A DNA stretch of 16,268 nucleotides from Oscillospiraceae bacterium. GTDB taxonomy: Bacteria > Bacillota > Clostridia > Oscillospirales > Ruminococcaceae. The notes under the pieces were generated by a model. The model was not told the DNA's origin. It saw only the letters and a list, made by a program, of their open reading frames with translations, and ran no database searches. Below are positions 13,318-16,268 of this stretch, in pieces (positions within the stretch are counted from its first letter, which is position 1; every line of letters begins with the position of its first letter). Position numbers and translations under genes: made by a program. The stretch is taken from contig SVMQ01000027.1 in NCBI GenBank assembly GCA_015067375.1, positions 1-16,268 of the forward strand. The letters are read 5' to 3'.

Positions 13318-15474
13318 ATGACATCACAGAAAAAATCCGAGATATACGGATGCATAATCAACCAGTTCCCCGACGAGGGAATATACAGAATAAACAGAGT
13401 TTCAGAGTGGCTCGCGACCAACGGCTACTCTCCCGAAAAGCTCGGCTATGCGGATTTCCGCAGCTTTGCCGAGGACTTCCCCGAGTGCTTCTCCATGCAT
13501 CCCATGGACGACGGCAACACCTATGTCATCATAAAAAAATGGGCGGACGGCGCTGTGCCTAACGAGATGGCACACCCTGCCGACAGCTTCTTCGGCAACC
13601 GCTCGCTCATCCTCAACGACGATATCATCGAAATGTCGCAGCAGTCGCTGTATGCCCTCACAAAGGTGCTTGGAAACGGTCTGTCCGTGCAGGAGATGAA
13701 ACAGTTCATCTACAACCGCTTCGCCGCCGCAAAGGAGGAGAATTCCCTAAACTTCTTCGCGGAGCGCTATACCTTCCCGATAGACTGCTGCAACGACGGC
13801 TTCCTTGTGAACGGCATAATCACCAAAAACCTCAGCCCGCGCGGAAAGAGCCTGTACTTCTCATTTGAAAAGACCGCGATATTCAACAGCGACTTCTCGC
13901 CCGCGCCGCGCATGACCGTTCACAGAAACGTAAGCGAGAGCGATAAAAAACAGATATACCTTCTGCTCTCCGCTGCATTTCCGTTCGGTCAGCCGCAGCA
14001 CATGGCAGCAGTCAGCAAGCTGCTCACCGACAACAATATCGACCGCGCAAAATACGGCTTCGTTAAGATGAAGGAGCTTCTCGCGCAGATGGAATATCTG
14101 CAGCTTGAGGATGTCGTCCTCGGCGGCGTGCCGCAGATAATGGTAACGATACAGCGATGCGAAAAGTACGCTGAGCCTGAGCCGACGCAGGAAGCATCCC
14201 AGCCAAAAACAAGCACCGATATCGTTCCGTCACAGCCGCTGGAGGAATTCTGCAACCTGCCGCCTAAGGCACTGTCGATACTGCAGAGCTACCTCCAGAC
14301 AAAGCAGGATGCATACTTCTCTCCGTCCGAGCTTCGCACCATGCTGTGCGAGGATTTCGAGGCCGCACGGGAGTCAGTGCGCTTCTACAACGGCAAGATG
14401 ATCTTCCCCTGCCGCTTCAAAAAAAGCGACGGCACACCCGTTGAAATAACGCTGAAGCGCAGCACTTACGACGGAAAGCCGTGGTTCCTGAACTATATCG
14501 ACACTGCCGTGCACTCCACCGCAAGCACTAATGTCTACCCGGGCAAGATGCTGGAGAACTTTGCGTTTCTCGGCAGCTGGAGCGGCTTTCTTGCCGAGCT
14601 TGCAGACAAGGCTGTGTATGAGGAATGGGACTTCGCAAACTCCACCGACAAGGATCACCATATCCTTATCCAGTATATCAAGTACACCTTCTACCGCCTT
14701 ACCAAAGAAAACAAGATCTGCATCTCAGCCGACGAGCAGTTCGCCGCGTTCAATACAGGACTTGTGGATAAGCACTACGACGATATCTACGCCTGCTTCG
14801 TCCCCAACGACGCGAATGTTGAAACAAAGTGGAAGTTCGCCGGCTTCTGCACCGCAGCCTCACGCGGACTCGGCAAGCTGCTGGTAAACTGCTTCAATCC
14901 TCTTCCGCAGCCGCCAAAGTACTTCACAAAGAACGAGGATCTGATATTCGACCTCAACAAGCCGCTGCACCCGGATTTCGATCATATCATCATAGATAAC
15001 ATCACGCGTCTGCCGCTTCGTTTCCTCCGCGATCAGTTCTCCGACTGCCCCGAGGCACAGGATATCGCTGACCGCATCCTTACAGCAGACAGATACGAAA
15101 GACGCGCGCTGTACAACGAGCTGAGGTGCATCATTTCCGAGAACAGCAGGCTGTTCATCCGCATACAGAACCGCATCAAGGACTCTATCGAGCTTGCAAG
15201 AAAGCGCGTGCGCTGGAACTACAAGACCGCAATACCGTCCTACTACCCCAAAAGCAACACGCTGTCGCTGATGCTGCCGCTGTGCCTGCTTGACGAGGAA
15301 ACGCCCGATGTGGCACTGGTGGTGGAGCTTACAAGATCGGGCAACTATCAGGGTCAGACGATACTGACCATTCCGCAGGCATACATCGACGCACGCCTGC
15401 TGTGCCGCCTGAACAGCGACTGGCTGTATCCGATGAAGAACACCGCCGTGGACGACAGCGAGGAAAACGAATAA
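13318..15474 (+). CDS. OST-HTH/LOTUS and DUF3825 domain protein (predicted RNA-binding)
   Basis: 718 residues. Domain order: OST-HTH/LOTUS winged helix 1 (about 5-75), an unnamed segment X1 (about 108-188), a second OST-HTH-like unit (about 207-280), a Pro/Glu/Gln linker (285-310), X2 (about 317-398), and DUF3825 (about 410-705). The last shows FLGSWSGFLAELADKA (417-432), FNTGLVDKHYDDIYACF (478-494), GFCTAASRGLGKLL (509-522), HIIIDNITRLPLRFL (556-570) and VALVVELTRSGNYQGQTIL (665-683). OST-HTH domains bind RNA in other proteins, and pairing with DUF3825 is known in bacteria. The start is fixed by AAGGAGA ten bases upstream. No signal peptide, so cytoplasmic. Its target is unknown; RNA control or defence-like roles are possible but unproven. 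Confidence 0.85.
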   Translation: MTSQKKSEIYGCIINQFPDEGIYRINRVSEWLATNGYSPEKLGYADFRSFAEDFPECFSMHPMDDGNTYVIIKKWADGAVPNEMAHPADSFFGNRSLILNDDIIEMSQQSLYALTKVLGNGLSVQEMKQFIYNRFAAAKEENSLNFFAERYTFPIDCCNDGFLVNGIITKNLSPRGKSLYFSFEKTAIFNSDFSPAPRMTVHRNVSESDKKQIYLLLSAAFPFGQPQHMAAVSKLLTDNNIDRAKYGFVKMKELLAQMEYLQLEDVVLGGVPQIMVTIQRCEKYAEPEPTQEASQPKTSTDIVPSQPLEEFCNLPPKALSILQSYLQTKQDAYFSPSELRTMLCEDFEAARESVRFYNGKMIFPCRFKKSDGTPVEITLKRSTYDGKPWFLNYIDTAVHSTASTNVYPGKMLENFAFLGSWSGFLAELADKAVYEEWDFANSTDKDHHILIQYIKYTFYRLTKENKICISADEQFAAFNTGLVDKHYDDIYACFVPNDANVETKWKFAGFCTAASRGLGKLLVNCFNPLPQPPKYFTKNEDLIFDLNKPLHPDFDHIIIDNITRLPLRFLRDQFSDCPEAQDIADRILTADRYERRALYNELRCIISENSRLFIRIQNRIKDSIELARKRVRWNYKTAIPSYYPKSNTLSLMLPLCLLDEETPDVALVVELTRSGNYQGQTILTIPQAYIDARLLCRLNSDWLYPMKNTAVDDSEENE

Positions 15475-15557
15475 ACAAGCTTACGAAAAACAGCGGCATT
15501 AACCTTTTGTGCAACATTCACAATTAAGTCGCTCGATGTTGGCTCAAATATACGAAA

Positions 15558-15588
15558 ACGCTGAAAAAGTATTGTAATTTTTCAGCGT
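15558..15588 (+). terminator. Hairpin overlapping the response-regulator promoter
   Basis: ACGCTGAAAAA (15558-15568) and TTTTTCAGCGT (15578-15588) form a perfect 11-bp stem with a 9-nt loop. It could end the upstream transcript, although the downstream tail (CTGGTGT) is not U-rich. It may instead act as a DNA operator, because the promoter lies across it. Confidence 0.5.
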
Positions 15589-15600
15589 CTGGTGTATAAT
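15572..15600 (+). promoter_or_regulatory. SigA-like promoter of the response-regulator gene
   Basis: TTGTAA (15572-15577), 17-bp spacer, TATAAT (15595-15600). The -35 box falls in the hairpin loop and the hairpin's second arm fills the start of the spacer. Confidence 0.65.
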
Positions 15601-15652
15601 ATTGTTATACATTTTATTGGCGGTAATATGCCGTGATGAAAGGAATATGATC

Positions 15653-16027
15653 ATGAATATCACAGAACTTAAAGTATTGATATGCGACGACTCCATCCTC
15701 GTCAGAAAAAAGCTTACGGATGTACTCAAAAAGGCAGGCATAACTGCTATCTCCGAGGCTAAGGACGGCGTTCAGGCAGTCGATATGTATAAAGAGATAA
15801 AGCCCGATATCGTGTTTATGGATATCGTAATGCCCGTCAAGACAGGTCTTGACGCACTGATAGAGATCCGCGAGTTCGATAACAATGCAAAGGTCGTTAT
15901 GGCATCCACTATCGGAACACAGAGCCACCTTGTCAGCGCTATCAAGGCAGGCGCGTATGAGTTCCTGCAGAAGCCCGTAAAGGAAGAGGACATCCAGAAG
16001 GTGCTCAACAAGATCGCCGAGGCATAA
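15653..16027 (+). CDS. Stand-alone CheY-type response regulator receiver
   Basis: 124 residues, a single receiver domain with no output domain. The acidic pair is Asp12-Asp13, the phosphoacceptor is Asp57 in PDIVFMDIVMP, the switch residue is Ser85 (VVMASTIG), the aromatic switch is Tyr102, and Lys107 precedes Pro in LQKPV. All are intact, so it should be phosphorylated. I chose the ATG at 15653, eight bases after AAGGA; an in-frame ATG at 15647 is too close. The gene has its own promoter and is followed after 44 bases by an MshEN-like gene. Such lone receivers serve chemotaxis (CheY) or protein-protein switching. No kinase or flagellar gene is visible here, so the output is unknown. Confidence 0.92.
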   Translation: MNITELKVLICDDSILVRKKLTDVLKKAGITAISEAKDGVQAVDMYKEIKPDIVFMDIVMPVKTGLDALIEIREFDNNAKVVMASTIGTQSHLVSAIKAGAYEFLQKPVKEEDIQKVLNKIAEA

Positions 16028-16071
16028 GCCCTCACATTACAGACTGACTACATAACGAAAGGGATTAAATA

Positions 16072-16268
16072 ATGTTTACACAGTTATTCGGACATTTTCT
16101 GCTCAACAACAATATCATCACCGCTGAGCAGCTCAGAGCCGCACTCGAAGTAAAGAACAACACCCACGCAAAGCTTGGCGCTATGGCTATTGACGCTGGC
16201 TATATGACTGCAAATCAGGTGGATATGGTCCACGAGGAGCAGAAGCGCGTTGACAAGCGTATCGGTGA
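16072..16268 (+). CDS. MshEN-like helical protein, N-terminal part (possible CheX-type partner)
   Basis: The first 65 codons before the window ends. ATG follows AAAGGGA by eight bases. The sequence has two copies of an 'LL..n.IT.eQL..AL' type unit: FGHFLLNNNIITAEQLRAAL and LGAMAIDAGYMTANQVDMV, followed by a charged helix (HEEQKRVDKRIG). This is the paired pattern of MshEN/GspE N-terminal domains, which in some proteins bind cyclic di-GMP. The remainder lies outside the window. Its place right after a lone CheY-type receiver suggests a receiver partner such as a CheX/CheC phosphatase fused to this module; that is inference. Confidence 0.6.
   Translation, partial: MFTQLFGHFLLNNNIITAEQLRAALEVKNNTHAKLGAMAIDAGYMTANQVDMVHEEQKRVDKRIG

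Overview
The window most likely comes from a Ruminococcus-like member of the Oscillospiraceae (Bacillota). The reasons are moderately GC-rich coding sequence, strong AGGAGG-type ribosome binding sites, several near-perfect TTGACA-N17-TATAAT promoters, a T-box leader, and a set of gene families common in gut and rumen Clostridia. No ribosomal RNA, tRNA, transposase, integrase or CRISPR array was recognised.

Layout. (1) Bases 1-481 hold the 3' end of purC (SAICAR synthetase), closed by a hairpin terminator. (2) Bases 676-1452 hold a solitary, AT-rich gene for a GIY-YIG (T5orf172-like) protein with a DUF5655-like tail; it has its own consensus promoter and terminator. (3) Bases 1558-7916, minus strand, form one tightly packed eight-gene polyamine operon: speA, speE, speB, three small genes (TfoX_N, DUF4177-like, DUF6487-like), a carboxynorspermidine/carboxyspermidine dehydrogenase, and nspC. 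Read together, arginine is decarboxylated to agmatine and cleaved to putrescine. Two routes onward to spermidine are then encoded side by side: SpeE with decarboxylated SAM, and dehydrogenase plus NspC with aspartate semialdehyde. The operon has a consensus promoter, a leader of about 360 nt, and an intrinsic terminator just before the speA ribosome binding site, so transcription attenuation is likely.

(4) Bases 8198-9054 contain two ungapped 124-bp direct copies (102 of 124 positions identical) of a promoter plus 5' leader. One drives the speA leader and the other a small UPF0158-like gene. (5) Bases 9125-12045, minus strand, hold an 840-residue fusion of a TIM-barrel sugar-phosphate isomerase/epimerase-like domain and an AMP-forming acyl-CoA synthetase. 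It lies behind a full T-box whose specifier codon reads CUC (leucine). The acyl-CoA synthetase may therefore activate isovalerate or a related branched-chain acid for leucine synthesis; this is inference.

(6) Bases 12097-15474, plus strand, hold a membrane protein of unknown function and, after a strongly structured 107-nt gap, a 718-residue OST-HTH/LOTUS-DUF3825 protein whose N-terminal half looks like a tandem duplication. (7) Bases 15558-16268 hold a stand-alone CheY-type receiver and the beginning of an MshEN-like protein that runs off the window.

The observations most worth following up are the leucine T-box on the fused acyl-CoA ligase, the attenuator on the polyamine operon, the duplicated promoter-leader element, the double spermidine route, and the duplicated OST-HTH architecture.
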